64,000 nucleotides of DNA from Mycolicibacterium vinylchloridicum (GTDB lineage: Bacteria > Actinomycetota > Actinomycetes > Mycobacteriales > Mycobacteriaceae). The notes under the pieces are model-generated. The model saw only the letters and a list, made by a program, of their open reading frames with translations. It had not been told where the DNA came from and did not search any database. Position numbers and translations under genes: made by a program. The stretch lies in NCBI RefSeq assembly GCF_013404075.1, contig NZ_JACBJQ010000027.1, positions 24,129 through 88,128 of the forward strand, given 5' to 3'. Shown here piece after piece: positions 8,870 to 18,065 of the stretch. How positions within the stretch are numbered: position 1 is the stretch's first letter; each line of letters begins with the position of its first letter.

Positions 8870-10144
8870 ATGTCCACAGGTGCCAGTGCGCACGGGTTGT
8901 GCGAGTTCATCGACGCGTCGCCGTCACCGTTCCACGTCTGCCACACGGTCACCCGGCGGCTCACGGCCGCCGGGTACACCGAGCTGACCGAGACCGACCG
9001 ATGGCCGGACGGCAGCGGCAGATACTTCACGGTGCGGGCCGGATCGCTGGTGGCCTGGAATGCGGGTGCCGGCGCCGACAAGCCGTTCCGCATCGTCGGT
9101 GGCCACACCGACAGCCCCAACCTGCGCGTCAAGCAGCATCCCGATCGCGTGGTGGCCGGCTGGCAGGTCGTCGCGCTCGAGCCCTACGGCGGGGCGTGGC
9201 TCAACTCCTGGCTGGATCGCGACCTCGGGATCAGCGGCCGGCTCTCGGTGCGCGACCCCGGCGCCGACGGTGGGGTGTCGCACCGGCTGGTCCGCATCGA
9301 CGACCCGATCCTGCGGGTGCCGCAGCTGGCCATCCATCTCGCCGAGGACCGGGCGGCGGTCAAGCTCGATCCGCAGCGCCACGTCAACGCGGTTTGGGGG
9401 CTGGGCGGCGAAACCCGGTCGTTCCTCGGCTACGCCGCCGAGTGGGCCGGGGTGCAGCCCGCCGACCTGCTATCGGCCGATCTGATGACCCACGATCTGA
9501 CCGCGTCGGCACTCCTGGGCGTCGACGATGAGTTCGTCAGCGCACCCCGGCTGGACAACCAGGGCACCTGCTATGCCGGGCTGGAGGCGTTCCTGGCCGC
9601 CGAGCCGCGCGGCTACCTGCCGGTGCTCGCGTTGTTCGACCATGAGGAAGTCGGTTCGACCTCCGATCACGGCGCGCAGTCCGATCTGTTGCTGACGACG
9701 CTGGAGCGCATCGTGCTGGCCGCCGGGGGAGACCGTGAAGACTTCCTGCGCCGGCTGACCGCGTCGATGGTGGCCTCCGGTGATATGGCCCACGCGACGC
9801 ACCCCAACTATCCCGACCGCCACGAACCGGGGCACCCGATCGCGGTGAACGGCGGCCCGGTGCTCAAGGTGCAGCCGAACCTGCGCTACGCCACCGACGG
9901 CCGGACCGCGGCCGCCTTCGAGCTGGCCTGCCGCCAGGCCGGTGTGCCGCTGCAGCGCTACGAGCACCGTGCCGATCTGCCGTGCGGCTCGACCATCGGG
10001 CCGATGACCTCGGCGCGCACCGGAATCCCCACCGTCGACGTCGGCGCGGCCCAGCTGGCCATGCACTCCGCGCGAGAGCTGATGGGGGCGGCCGATGTCG
10101 CCGCGTATTCGGCTGCGCTACAGGCCTTTCTGTCACCTGCCTAA
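8870..10144 (+). CDS. M18 family aminopeptidase
   Basis: Zinc aminopeptidase of the M18 (aspartyl aminopeptidase) family, about 424 residues, cytosolic dodecamer in relatives. Metal-binding motifs are VGGHTDSP (His/Asp), FDHEEVGS (Glu) and the C-terminal AMHSARE (His). Other conserved segments are RLDNQGTCYAGL and GDMAHATHPN. Five in-frame ATGs lie at 8846-8870. ATG 8870 (MSTGASAHGL) fits the family N-terminus best and leaves about 40 bases for a promoter from the divergent DyP gene, so it is preferred. Annotated pepC/apeB in mycobacteria. Confidence 0.93.
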   Translation: MSTGASAHGLCEFIDASPSPFHVCHTVTRRLTAAGYTELTETDRWPDGSGRYFTVRAGSLVAWNAGAGADKPFRIVGGHTDSPNLRVKQHPDRVVAGWQVVALEPYGGAWLNSWLDRDLGISGRLSVRDPGADGGVSHRLVRIDDPILRVPQLAIHLAEDRAAVKLDPQRHVNAVWGLGGETRSFLGYAAEWAGVQPADLLSADLMTHDLTASALLGVDDEFVSAPRLDNQGTCYAGLEAFLAAEPRGYLPVLALFDHEEVGSTSDHGAQSDLLLTTLERIVLAAGGDREDFLRRLTASMVASGDMAHATHPNYPDRHEPGHPIAVNGGPVLKVQPNLRYATDGRTAAAFELACRQAGVPLQRYEHRADLPCGSTIGPMTSARTGIPTVDVGAAQLAMHSARELMGAADVAAYSAALQAFLSPA

Positions 10145-10213
10145 ACGGCCGTGTTCATCGCCTAGACGGTTTCTGGACGGCCGGGAAACGTCGGCGCCGC
10201 CTATCATCCGCCG

Positions 10214-11509
10214 GTGCCGACGATCTCGCTGCCGCCCGCCCCGCCGATCCCGCGTGCCCTGCAGGCCGCGATCGCGGTGGCGGATCGTCGGACCGCCCTG
10301 CACATCGTGCGGCGGCGCTATGGTCCGGCCTTCACCCTCAACCTGCCCATCTTCGGACGGGTCGTGGTGCTCAGCGACCCCGGCCAGATCCGGGCGCTGT
10401 TCACGGCCGGCGCTGACGTCGCCGACACCACCGACGCCAACCTCGGCCGGGTCATGGGCCCCAATTCGATGTTTGCGCTGGCGGGGTCGCGTCATCGCGC
10501 GCACCGCAAGCTGCTGACACCCCCGTTCAACGGGCGGCGGCTGGGAGCGTACGAAGCCATCGTGGAGCGCGAAGCCTCCGCCGAGTTCGACACCTGGCCC
10601 CGGGAGCGCAGATTCGCCGCGTTGCCCTCGATGATGCGCATCACGCTGAACGTCATCCTGCGCGCGGTGTTCGGGGCCGACGGCGCGGAGTTCGACCGCC
10701 TGCGCGAAATGCTGCCACCGGCCATCCAACTCGGATCCAAACTCTCGCTCATTCCTGTGCCGCAATGGGATTGGGGACGATGGAGTCCCTGGGGCCGCTT
10801 CGGTATCTACCGCCGTGAGTACGACGAGATCATCGACCGGCTGATCGACAAGGCGCTGGCCGACCCCGATCTGGAAACCCGGGACGACGTGTTGGCGCTG
10901 ATGCTGGGCAGCCGTTACGAAGACGGCTCACCGATGAGCCGCGCCGAGATCGCCGACGAGCTGATCACCCTGCTCGCCGCCGGCCACGAGACCACGGCCA
11001 CCACGCTGGCGTGGGCGGTCGAGCGCCTGTCGCGTCACCCGGTGCTGCTGGCGCGCCTGGTGGACGACCTCGACACCGGATCCGATGCGCTACTGAACGC
11101 CACCATCCTCGAGGTCCAGCGCACCCGTCCCGTCATCGACGTGACGTTTCGGCAAGTCACTGCGCCCGCATTGACGCTGGGCCCCTGGACGATTCCGCAG
11201 GGGCTGACGATCGTGGCCAGCATCGGGCTCCTGCACGCCGACGAAGCCGTCTTCTCCGACGCAGGCCGATTCGATCCTGACCGGTTCCTGTCCCGGTCCC
11301 CGGATCCGGCGCAATGGATTCCCTACGGCGGCGGCATCCGCCGCTGCATCGGGGCCGCGTTCGCGAACATGGAGATGAGGGTGGTCTTGCGGACCCTGCT
11401 GCGTGATTACGCGATCAGCCCATCGGGCGCGCGCAGCGAATCGCAGATGTCGCGCGGCGTGGCCATTGCGCCGGCCAAGGGGGCGTTGGTCACCGTCAGA
11501 CCCCGATAG
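10214..11509 (+). CDS. Cytochrome P450
   Basis: Heme monooxygenase of 431 residues, soluble. The I-helix oxygen-activation motif is AAGHETTATT (about residue 255), the K-helix ExxR is EVQR (about 300), and the heme-binding loop is YGGGIRRCIG with the axial Cys at about 378. The usual loop begins with Phe; here it is Tyr, seen in some mycobacterial CYPs. The substrate and the redox partner are unknown; no ferredoxin gene is adjacent. GTG 10214 is the start. The gene stands between the M18 peptidase and the SnoaL/TetR pair without overlap. Confidence 0.92.
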   Translation: MPTISLPPAPPIPRALQAAIAVADRRTALHIVRRRYGPAFTLNLPIFGRVVVLSDPGQIRALFTAGADVADTTDANLGRVMGPNSMFALAGSRHRAHRKLLTPPFNGRRLGAYEAIVEREASAEFDTWPRERRFAALPSMMRITLNVILRAVFGADGAEFDRLREMLPPAIQLGSKLSLIPVPQWDWGRWSPWGRFGIYRREYDEIIDRLIDKALADPDLETRDDVLALMLGSRYEDGSPMSRAEIADELITLLAAGHETTATTLAWAVERLSRHPVLLARLVDDLDTGSDALLNATILEVQRTRPVIDVTFRQVTAPALTLGPWTIPQGLTIVASIGLLHADEAVFSDAGRFDPDRFLSRSPDPAQWIPYGGGIRRCIGAAFANMEMRVVLRTLLRDYAISPSGARSESQMSRGVAIAPAKGALVTVRPR

Positions 11510-11565
11510 GCGGGGACATGGCTGCGTGAGAGGCATTTCTGTCGCCGGGTGGCGGACGGCGAGCA

Positions 11566-11602
11566 ATGAGATACCAGTCTTGACATGAGACATCAGTCTC
11601 AT
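11566..11602. promoter_or_regulatory. Tandem imperfect-palindrome operator, likely for the TetR gene downstream
   Basis: Two related sites lie 19 bases apart. The second, at 11585-11602, holds a perfect 6-bp inverted repeat TGAGAC-ATCA-GTCTCA. The first, at 11566-11581, is a weaker copy, TGAGAT-ACCA-GTCTT. They sit 43-79 bases before the SnoaL-like start and follow the P450 stop, where the promoter of the SnoaL-TetR pair should be. The form fits a TetR dimer site, so autoregulation by the gene at 12069 is inferred. Confidence 0.6.
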
Positions 11603-11644
11603 TATGGTTTGCGCATTGGCCACCACCGACCCCGAGGAACCGCC

Positions 11645-12067
11645 ATGGCACTCAGCCGCGCCGAGATGGACCAGAAAATCGATGAGCACTTCGATTTCGA
11701 GGCCCGCGACGACATCGACGGCGTCCTCGCCACGCTCGCGCCGGATGCCGAGCACGACATCGTCGGCTCCCCGCTGGGGCCCACCCGCGGGCGTGACGGT
11801 GCCCGACCGTTCTACGAAGGGCTGTTCTCGGATCTCTCCGAGGGCCGCGTCCAGACCATCCGCAGGCTCTACGGAGAGGATTTCCTGGTCGACGAATCGC
11901 TGTGGCGGGGCCGCGCGCCCGGCGCTCCCTTCGGTCTGGTGGGCAAGGACCGTCCACTCGAGTTCCGGTTGTTGCACGTCATCCAGTTCGCCGAGACCGG
12001 CGACATCCAGCGCGAGAACGTCTGGATCGACCTGGCGGCGATCATCGACCAGCTGCCACAGGACTGA
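11645..12067 (+). CDS. SnoaL/NTF2-like protein
   Basis: A 140-residue cone-shaped alpha+beta barrel protein of the SnoaL/NTF2 superfamily (limonene-epoxide-hydrolase or cyclase-like). N-terminal helices contain HFDFEARDDIDGVLATL and VGSPLGPTRG, followed by EGLFSDL and VWIDLAAIIDQLPQD at the end. The reaction is unknown. ATG 11645 lies after the ribosome-binding-like GAGGAAC. The TetR gene follows one base after the stop, so the pair is an operon probably controlled by the tandem operator upstream. Confidence 0.7.
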   Translation: MALSRAEMDQKIDEHFDFEARDDIDGVLATLAPDAEHDIVGSPLGPTRGRDGARPFYEGLFSDLSEGRVQTIRRLYGEDFLVDESLWRGRAPGAPFGLVGKDRPLEFRLLHVIQFAETGDIQRENVWIDLAAIIDQLPQD

Positions 12068-12068
12068 C

Positions 12069-12677
12069 GTGGTAGCCGCCACGCCGGCTGGACGCCACAA
12101 CCAACGGTCGCGTACCCGAAAAGACTTGTTGGAAGCCGCTTCCCGGCTGCTCAAGCAAGGGTGCAAGCTCTCGATCGAGGAAGTGGCTGAGGAGGCACGG
12201 GTGTCGAGGGCCACGGCATATCGCTACTTCCCGAATGTGGAGATGCTCCTCGTCGAGGCGCCACTGGAGGGGGCAATGCCCGACGCCACGGACATTTTCC
12301 GGGGAGCATCGGACGATCCGGTCGAGCGGGTGAACCGCGTCGACGCGGCGCTGCACGAGATGATGGCCGCCAACGAGCAGGCGCTTCGGATGATGCTGGC
12401 ACAGTCACTGCAGCGCGGCGTTAACCACGAGGCGGGGATCGAGTACCCGATTCGCCAGAACCGCCGCACAGCGTTGATCGAGGAGGCGCTGGCGCCAGCT
12501 CGTGAGCAGTTCCAGCCCAATGCCCTGGAGTCGTTGACGAACGCACTCGCGGTGATGATCGGAACCGAGTCGATGGTGGCGTTCAAGGATGTGCTGCAGT
12601 TGAACGAGAGTCGCGCCGAAGACATCCGGCGGTGGGCCATCCGCGCGCTGATCGACGCGGCCCGAGAGGGACCCTGA
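12069..12677 (+). CDS. TetR family transcriptional regulator
   Basis: A 202-residue repressor with an N-terminal helix-turn-helix: RKDLLEAASRLL, then LSIEEVAEEARVSRATAYRYF (recognition helix about residues 35-55), and a helical ligand-binding C-terminal domain. GTG 12069 is used because it directly follows the SnoaL-like stop. A longer upstream open frame is a shadow of that gene. It most likely binds the TGAGAC...GTCTCA sites at 11566-11602; the ligand is unknown. Confidence 0.85.
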   Translation: MVAATPAGRHNQRSRTRKDLLEAASRLLKQGCKLSIEEVAEEARVSRATAYRYFPNVEMLLVEAPLEGAMPDATDIFRGASDDPVERVNRVDAALHEMMAANEQALRMMLAQSLQRGVNHEAGIEYPIRQNRRTALIEEALAPAREQFQPNALESLTNALAVMIGTESMVAFKDVLQLNESRAEDIRRWAIRALIDAAREGP

Positions 12678-12747
12678 TCGCTGCGCGACACCGCCGACAC
12701 GCCGTGTGCCGCGCACAGATTCAGCCGTGCTGGAATGATGCCTAGCT

Positions 12748-13977
12748 GTGGTGCAGTCGCTGATCGCACTCTCGGTGGTGCTGACGATCTGGTCGCTACT
12801 CGCCCGGCCGATGCAGCGGGGCCGGATCACCGCCCCGATCCTGCTGGTGGTGGTCGGGGCCGGCATCGAGTACGGCACCTACCATGCCGTGGCCGACACG
12901 CTGAATTCCCAGGTGGCTCAGCATCTTGCGGAGCTGATCCTGGCCGTGCTGGTGTTCGTCGACGCCACCGACGTGCGCGGCGGGCTGCTGGGCCGGGACC
13001 CCCGCTCGGCGCTGCGGCTGCTCGGCATCGCGTTGCCGCTCAGCATCGGGCTGGCATTCGTGCTGGGGTGGCTGTTGCTGCCCGGCATGACCTGGCCGGT
13101 GCTGCTCGTCCTCGCCTGCATCGTGGTGCCCACCGACTTCGCACCCGCATCCCGGATCCTGCGCGATGCACGGATTCCCGAGCGGGTGCGCGAACTGCTC
13201 AACGTCGAGGCGGGCTATAAGGACGGCATCGTCGCGCCCGTGCTCGTCTTCGCGCTCGCCCTGGCGGCCGGGCCGGAAGAACACGAGCCGCCGATGCACG
13301 CGTTCACCGAGGCGATCCCCGAGGTTGGCATCGCTTTGATCGTCGGCCCCCTGGTCGGCGCGCTGCTCGGCAGGCTGGCCAACGCCGCCGAACACCGGAA
13401 CCTGATGACCGAGCAGTCCAAACGGATCATCTACGTGGCCGCACCGCTGCTGTCCTACTCGCTGAGCGTCGGCCTCGGCGGCAACGGCTTCGTGTCGGCA
13501 TTCCTGGCCGGGATGGCCCTGAACTACGTGCGTGAGACGCAGGATAAACACCGCGAACTGGAACTGATCGACGACGTGGCCGTGCTGCTCACCGCGTTCA
13601 TGTGGTTCACGGTGGCCGGAATCGGCGTCATCGCCCTGATGTCGGGCGGCGTCACCTGGGGCATCGTCGGTTACACGATCGTCGCCGTGACCGTCGTCCG
13701 CCTCATCCCGGTGTTGTTCGCGCTGCTCGGATCCGACCTGGACTGGCGGGAGCGGCTCCTGGTCGGGTGGCTGGGCCCCAGGGGCACGACCTCGATCGTG
13801 TTCGGTCTGCTGGCATTCAACGTGCTCGAAGGCGGTATCGAGAAGCAGGTGCTGTTGATCATGGTGCTGGTGGTGCTGAGCAGCGTGGTCGTCCACGGCC
13901 TGTCCGCCTCGGCGGTCGCGCACGTGTTCGCGCGGTCGCGCGCGCGACGGCGCCGAACCGCGGAGCTGCGCCACTAG
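12748..13977 (+). CDS. Cation:proton antiporter (CPA1/NhaP type)
   Basis: Integral membrane antiporter of 409 residues with about 11-12 hydrophobic segments spread over residues 1-395. The functional core contains VLVFVDATDVRGG and ACIVVPTDFAPASRIL, the CPA1-type region carrying conserved Asp residues, and a later GWLGPRGTTSIVFGL motif typical of NhaP-like Na+(K+)/H+ exchangers. The C-terminus is Arg-rich (RSRARRRR), on the cytoplasmic side. Start GTG 12748. The ion and direction cannot be told from sequence. Confidence 0.87.
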   Translation: MVQSLIALSVVLTIWSLLARPMQRGRITAPILLVVVGAGIEYGTYHAVADTLNSQVAQHLAELILAVLVFVDATDVRGGLLGRDPRSALRLLGIALPLSIGLAFVLGWLLLPGMTWPVLLVLACIVVPTDFAPASRILRDARIPERVRELLNVEAGYKDGIVAPVLVFALALAAGPEEHEPPMHAFTEAIPEVGIALIVGPLVGALLGRLANAAEHRNLMTEQSKRIIYVAAPLLSYSLSVGLGGNGFVSAFLAGMALNYVRETQDKHRELELIDDVAVLLTAFMWFTVAGIGVIALMSGGVTWGIVGYTIVAVTVVRLIPVLFALLGSDLDWRERLLVGWLGPRGTTSIVFGLLAFNVLEGGIEKQVLLIMVLVVLSSVVVHGLSASAVAHVFARSRARRRRTAELRH

Positions 13978-13986
13978 ACTGTCCTC

Positions 13987-16284
13987 GTGACATCTGGGCT
14001 CACTGGAGCTGTCGACACTGTCGACCACGCGACGACCACCCCCGAGCACCCGCAGCCGTACCGCGAACTCGGCCTCAAAGACGACGAGTATCAGCGGATC
14101 CGGGACATTCTCGGCCGCAGGCCCACCGACGCCGAGCTGGCGATGTACTCGGTGATGTGGAGCGAGCACTGCTCCTACAAGTCCTCCAAGGTGCACCTGC
14201 GCTACTTCGGCGAGACCACCACCGACGAGATGCGCAAGTCGATGCTGGCCGGTATCGGCGAGAACGCGGGCGTGGTCGATATCGGCGACGGCTGGGCGGT
14301 GACGTTCAAGGTGGAGTCGCACAACCACCCGTCCTACGTCGAGCCCTACCAGGGTGCGGCCACCGGTGTGGGCGGCATCGTGCGCGACATCATGGCGATG
14401 GGCGCACGGCCGGTGGCGGTCATGGACCAGTTGCGCTTCGGTGCGGCCGACGCCCCCGATACCCGCCGCGTGCTCGACGGCGTGGTCCGCGGTATCGGCG
14501 GCTACGGCAACTCTCTTGGCCTGCCCAACATCGGCGGCGAGACCATCTTCGACCCGTCGTATGCGGGCAACCCCCTGGTCAACGCGCTGTGTGTGGGGGT
14601 GTTGCGCAAGGAAGACCTGCACCTGGCGTTCGCCTCGGGGACCGGCAACAAGATCATCCTGTTCGGTGCGCGCACCGGACTGGATGGTATCGGCGGCGTA
14701 TCGGTGCTGGCCTCGGACACGTTCGGCGGCGACGAGGGCTCCGGGCCCGGCCGCAAGAAGCTGCCCAGCGTGCAGGTCGGTGACCCGTTCATGGAGAAGG
14801 TGCTCATCGAGTGCTGCCTCGAGCTGTACGCCGCCGGGCTGGTGATCGGTATCCAGGACCTCGGCGGTGCCGGATTGTCCTGCGCCACTTCCGAATTGGC
14901 ATCTGCTGGCGACGGCGGAATGGCCATCGAGCTGGACAAGGTGCCGCAACGGGCGGCCAACATGACCCCGGCCGAGATCCTGTCCAGCGAGTCGCAGGAA
15001 CGCATGTGCGCGGTGGTCTCCCCGGACAACGTCGAGAAGTTCATGGCGGTCTGTCGCAAGTGGGACGTGCTGGCGACGGTGATCGGCGAGGTCACCGACG
15101 GCGACCGGCTGCGGATCACCTGGCACGGCGAGACCGTCGTCGACGTGCCGCCGCGCACGGTCGCCCACGAGGGCCCCGTCTACCAGCGTCCGCTGGCGCG
15201 CCCGGACTCGCAGGACGCACTGATCGCCGACACCTCGGCCTCACTGCCGCGGCCGGCGACGGGTGACGAACTGCGCGCGACTTTGCTTGCGCTGGTTGGC
15301 AGTCCGCACCTGTGCAGCCGGGCGTTCATCACCGAGCAGTACGACCGCTACGTGCGCGGCAACACGGTGCTGGCCGAGCATGCCGACGGCGGCGTGCTGC
15401 GCATCGACGAGGCCACCGGCCGGGGGATCGCGGTGTCCACCGATGCCTCGGGGCGTTACACCCAGCTCGATCCGTACACCGGAGCGCAGCTGGCGCTGGC
15501 CGAGGCCTACCGCAATGTCGCGGTCACCGGCGCGACCCCGATCGCGGTGACCAACTGCCTGAACTTCGGCTCGCCGGAGGATCCCGGCGTGATGTGGCAG
15601 TTCTCCCAGGCCGTCCGCGGGTTGGCTGATGGCTGTGCGGCCCTTGGCATTCCGGTCACCGGCGGTAACGTGAGCTTCTACAACCAGACCGGTTCCACAG
15701 CTATTCTCCCCACTCCGGTGGTGGGTGTGCTCGGCGTCATCGACGATGTGAGCAGGCGGCTGCCCACCGGGCTGGGCAACGAGCCGGGGGAGACCCTGTT
15801 CCTGCTCGGTGACACCTACGACGAGTTCGACGGCTCGATCTGGGCGCAGGTCACCGCCGACCACCTCGGGGGTGTGCCGCCGAAGGTGGACCTCGCTCGC
15901 GAGAAGCTGATCGGCGAGGTTTTGGTGGCCGCGTCCCGCGACGGGCTGGCATCGGCCGCGCACGACCTGAGCGAAGGTGGCCTGATCCAGGCGGTCGTGG
16001 AAGCGGCCCTTGCCGGTGAAACTGGTTGCCGCATAGTGATTCCCGAAGGCGCTGATCCTTTCGTGACGCTCTTCTCCGAATCGGCGGGCCGGGTTCTGGT
16101 CGCCGTGCCGCGCACCGAGGAAAGCCGCTTCGTGGCGATGTGTGAAGCCCGCGCTCTGCCTGCGACCCGCATCGGGGTGTCCGACCCGGGATCGGATTCC
16201 GTTGAGGTCCAAGGCTTGTTCACGGTGACGCTGGAAGAGCTGCGCACCACCTCGGAGAAAGTGCTGCCCGGGCTTTTCGGATGA
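13987..16284 (+). CDS. purL: FGAM synthase large subunit PurL
   Basis: ATP-dependent synthase subunit of 765 residues that converts FGAR to FGAM with PurS and PurQ. Characteristic segments are MWSEHCSYKSSK (about residues 55-66), ESHNHPSYVEPYQGAATG, GGETIFDPSY and the second-half repeats GTGNKIILFG and GGNVSFYNQT. GTG 13987 starts nine bases after the antiporter stop. The stop overlaps the ATG of the following membrane hydrolase (ATGA). purL is several kilobases from purSQ, as in other mycobacteria. Confidence 0.97.
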   Translation: MTSGLTGAVDTVDHATTTPEHPQPYRELGLKDDEYQRIRDILGRRPTDAELAMYSVMWSEHCSYKSSKVHLRYFGETTTDEMRKSMLAGIGENAGVVDIGDGWAVTFKVESHNHPSYVEPYQGAATGVGGIVRDIMAMGARPVAVMDQLRFGAADAPDTRRVLDGVVRGIGGYGNSLGLPNIGGETIFDPSYAGNPLVNALCVGVLRKEDLHLAFASGTGNKIILFGARTGLDGIGGVSVLASDTFGGDEGSGPGRKKLPSVQVGDPFMEKVLIECCLELYAAGLVIGIQDLGGAGLSCATSELASAGDGGMAIELDKVPQRAANMTPAEILSSESQERMCAVVSPDNVEKFMAVCRKWDVLATVIGEVTDGDRLRITWHGETVVDVPPRTVAHEGPVYQRPLARPDSQDALIADTSASLPRPATGDELRATLLALVGSPHLCSRAFITEQYDRYVRGNTVLAEHADGGVLRIDEATGRGIAVSTDASGRYTQLDPYTGAQLALAEAYRNVAVTGATPIAVTNCLNFGSPEDPGVMWQFSQAVRGLADGCAALGIPVTGGNVSFYNQTGSTAILPTPVVGVLGVIDDVSRRLPTGLGNEPGETLFLLGDTYDEFDGSIWAQVTADHLGGVPPKVDLAREKLIGEVLVAASRDGLASAAHDLSEGGLIQAVVEAALAGETGCRIVIPEGADPFVTLFSESAGRVLVAVPRTEESRFVAMCEARALPATRIGVSDPGSDSVEVQGLFTVTLEELRTTSEKVLPGLFG

Positions 16285-18065
16285 CCAGCGCGGTCGACGA
16301 CGTCACCGGCGAGGCGCAAGCCCCGCCAGCGCCACGACGTCGCCGCGAATCGTTCGTCGAGTGGGCGTGGAGTCTGGTCCGGCTGGATTTCGTCGGTGTG
16401 GCGTTCGGCGCGCTGTTCTTCTGCCTGTCGCTGACACCGTCGCTGATGCCGCGCGACTGGGTGCTGGCAGGCGTGATCGGCGGGATCAACGCTGCAATCG
16501 GTTATGGCATAGGGGTTTTGGTCGGCAAGGTGGTGCGCCGGCTGTTCCTCGACCACCGGCCGTGGTGGCCACCGCGCGCAGGAGTTCTCTTCGGCCTCAA
16601 GGCCCTGACCGTCGCGCTCTCGATCACCGCGAGCGTGCTGATCCTGGTGCCCGCCGCGGCCTGGCAACGTCAGATCGCGGCGGTCATGGGGATCGAGGCG
16701 CTGTCGACCGCCGTCTATTCGCGCACCCTGCTCGTCGCGCTGATCGTCGGTGGCCTGCTGGTCGGCCTGGCGCGGGTCATCAAGGACGCCATCAAATTCC
16801 TGGCCCGCGTGATGATCCGGCGGTGGAACATCAACGACGAGGTCGCGATGTTCATCGGCACCGCGATCGTCGTGGTGCTGGTCATCACGCTGGTCAACGG
16901 CGTGCTCTACCGCGGCTTCATCGCCGGTGCCAGCGCGATGTTCCAGCCCGTGAACGACACCACCCGCCCCGGGATCTCTCAACCCGTGCAGCCCGAAAGA
17001 TCGGGCAGCGCTGAGTCGTATGCGGACTGGGATACCCTGGGGTTTCAAGGCCGCAACTTTGTCGCCACCGGCCCGCACGCCGCCGAGCTCACCGAGCTCA
17101 ACGGGCGACCTGCCAAGGAACCGATCCGGATCTATGCCGGCCTGGAAACCGCCGACACCACCGAGGGCCGGCTGGCGGTTCTGCTTTCGGAACTGCAGCG
17201 CACCAAGGCTTTTGAGCGCAAGGTGCTGGTCATCATCCCCACCACCGGTACCGGCTGGGTCGACCCGGTGGCAGCCCGGTCGATCGAGTCGATGTACAAC
17301 GGCGACACCGCGCTGGTGGCGATGCAGTACTCGTACCTGCCCAGCTGGATTTCGTTCATGGCCGACCGGGAGAAGTCGGTCGAGGCGGGCCGGGCGATGA
17401 TCGACTCGATTCACCAGCGGTGGTTGCAGTGGCCCGAGGCGAGCCGGCCCAAGCTGATGCTCTACGGCGAGAGCCTGGGGTCGATGGCCGGCCAGGGCGC
17501 GTTCGGTTATCTGCCCGACGTCGCCGACCTGGGGTTCTCCTCGGTGTTGTGGGTGGGACCGCCCAATGCCAGCACCCTGTGGAAGGCCCTGACCGTCCGG
17601 CGCGACCCGGGCACCCCGGAGGTTCAGCCGTCCTACGACGCCGGGCGCACCGTCCGATTCGCCCAGGCGGCCGGCCCCGCCGAGATCGCCGGCGTCGCGG
17701 CGTCCCCGCCGTGGAAGGGCACCCGGGTGCTGTACCTGCAGCACCCGTCGGATCCGGTGGTGTGGTGGACGCCCGATCTGCTCTTCGACCGTCCGGACTG
17801 GTTGAAGGAGCCGCCGGGCTTCGACCGCAGCCCGGCCATGCGCTGGTATCCGATCATCACGTTCTGGCAAGTCAGCGCCGATATGGCCGGCAACGTCACC
17901 AGTGCACAGGCCTCGCCCGTCGGGCACGGCCACAACTACGGGGACCGCCAGCTCGACGGCTGGGTCGCGGTCGCGGCCCCCGACGGCTGGACCCCGGCGG
18001 ACACCGAACGGATCCGCCGGGCGCTCGAGCAGCTCATCGCCGCCGGCGGTCCCGAATTCCAGTGA
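16281..18065 (+). CDS. Membrane-anchored alpha/beta-hydrolase family protein
   Basis: A 594-residue protein with an N-terminal membrane domain and a C-terminal catalytic domain. About five transmembrane stretches fall between residues 35 and 225 (for example FGALFFCLSLTPSLM, VIGGINAAIGYGIGVLV, TAIVVVLVITLVNGV). The hydrolase domain has the nucleophile elbow GESLGS (about residue 405) and a GHGHNY His near 555. It resembles the PF10081-type mycobacterial membrane hydrolases; the substrate is unknown. It overlaps purL by four bases and the CPBP gene by four bases, forming a coupled three-gene run. Confidence 0.8.
   Translation: MTSAVDDVTGEAQAPPAPRRRRESFVEWAWSLVRLDFVGVAFGALFFCLSLTPSLMPRDWVLAGVIGGINAAIGYGIGVLVGKVVRRLFLDHRPWWPPRAGVLFGLKALTVALSITASVLILVPAAAWQRQIAAVMGIEALSTAVYSRTLLVALIVGGLLVGLARVIKDAIKFLARVMIRRWNINDEVAMFIGTAIVVVLVITLVNGVLYRGFIAGASAMFQPVNDTTRPGISQPVQPERSGSAESYADWDTLGFQGRNFVATGPHAAELTELNGRPAKEPIRIYAGLETADTTEGRLAVLLSELQRTKAFERKVLVIIPTTGTGWVDPVAARSIESMYNGDTALVAMQYSYLPSWISFMADREKSVEAGRAMIDSIHQRWLQWPEASRPKLMLYGESLGSMAGQGAFGYLPDVADLGFSSVLWVGPPNASTLWKALTVRRDPGTPEVQPSYDAGRTVRFAQAAGPAEIAGVAASPPWKGTRVLYLQHPSDPVVWWTPDLLFDRPDWLKEPPGFDRSPAMRWYPIITFWQVSADMAGNVTSAQASPVGHGHNYGDRQLDGWVAVAAPDGWTPADTERIRRALEQLIAAGGPEFQ

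Noticed and set aside
12796..15168. 790-codon antisense frame across the antiporter and purL genes
   Set aside because: It mirrors two certain genes in high-GC DNA, is rich in His/Gln/Arg as antisense frames are, and shows no domain.
15816..17933. 705-codon antisense frame across purL and the membrane hydrolase
   Set aside because: Composition is Arg/Gly/Asp-rich without motifs; both opposite genes are well supported.
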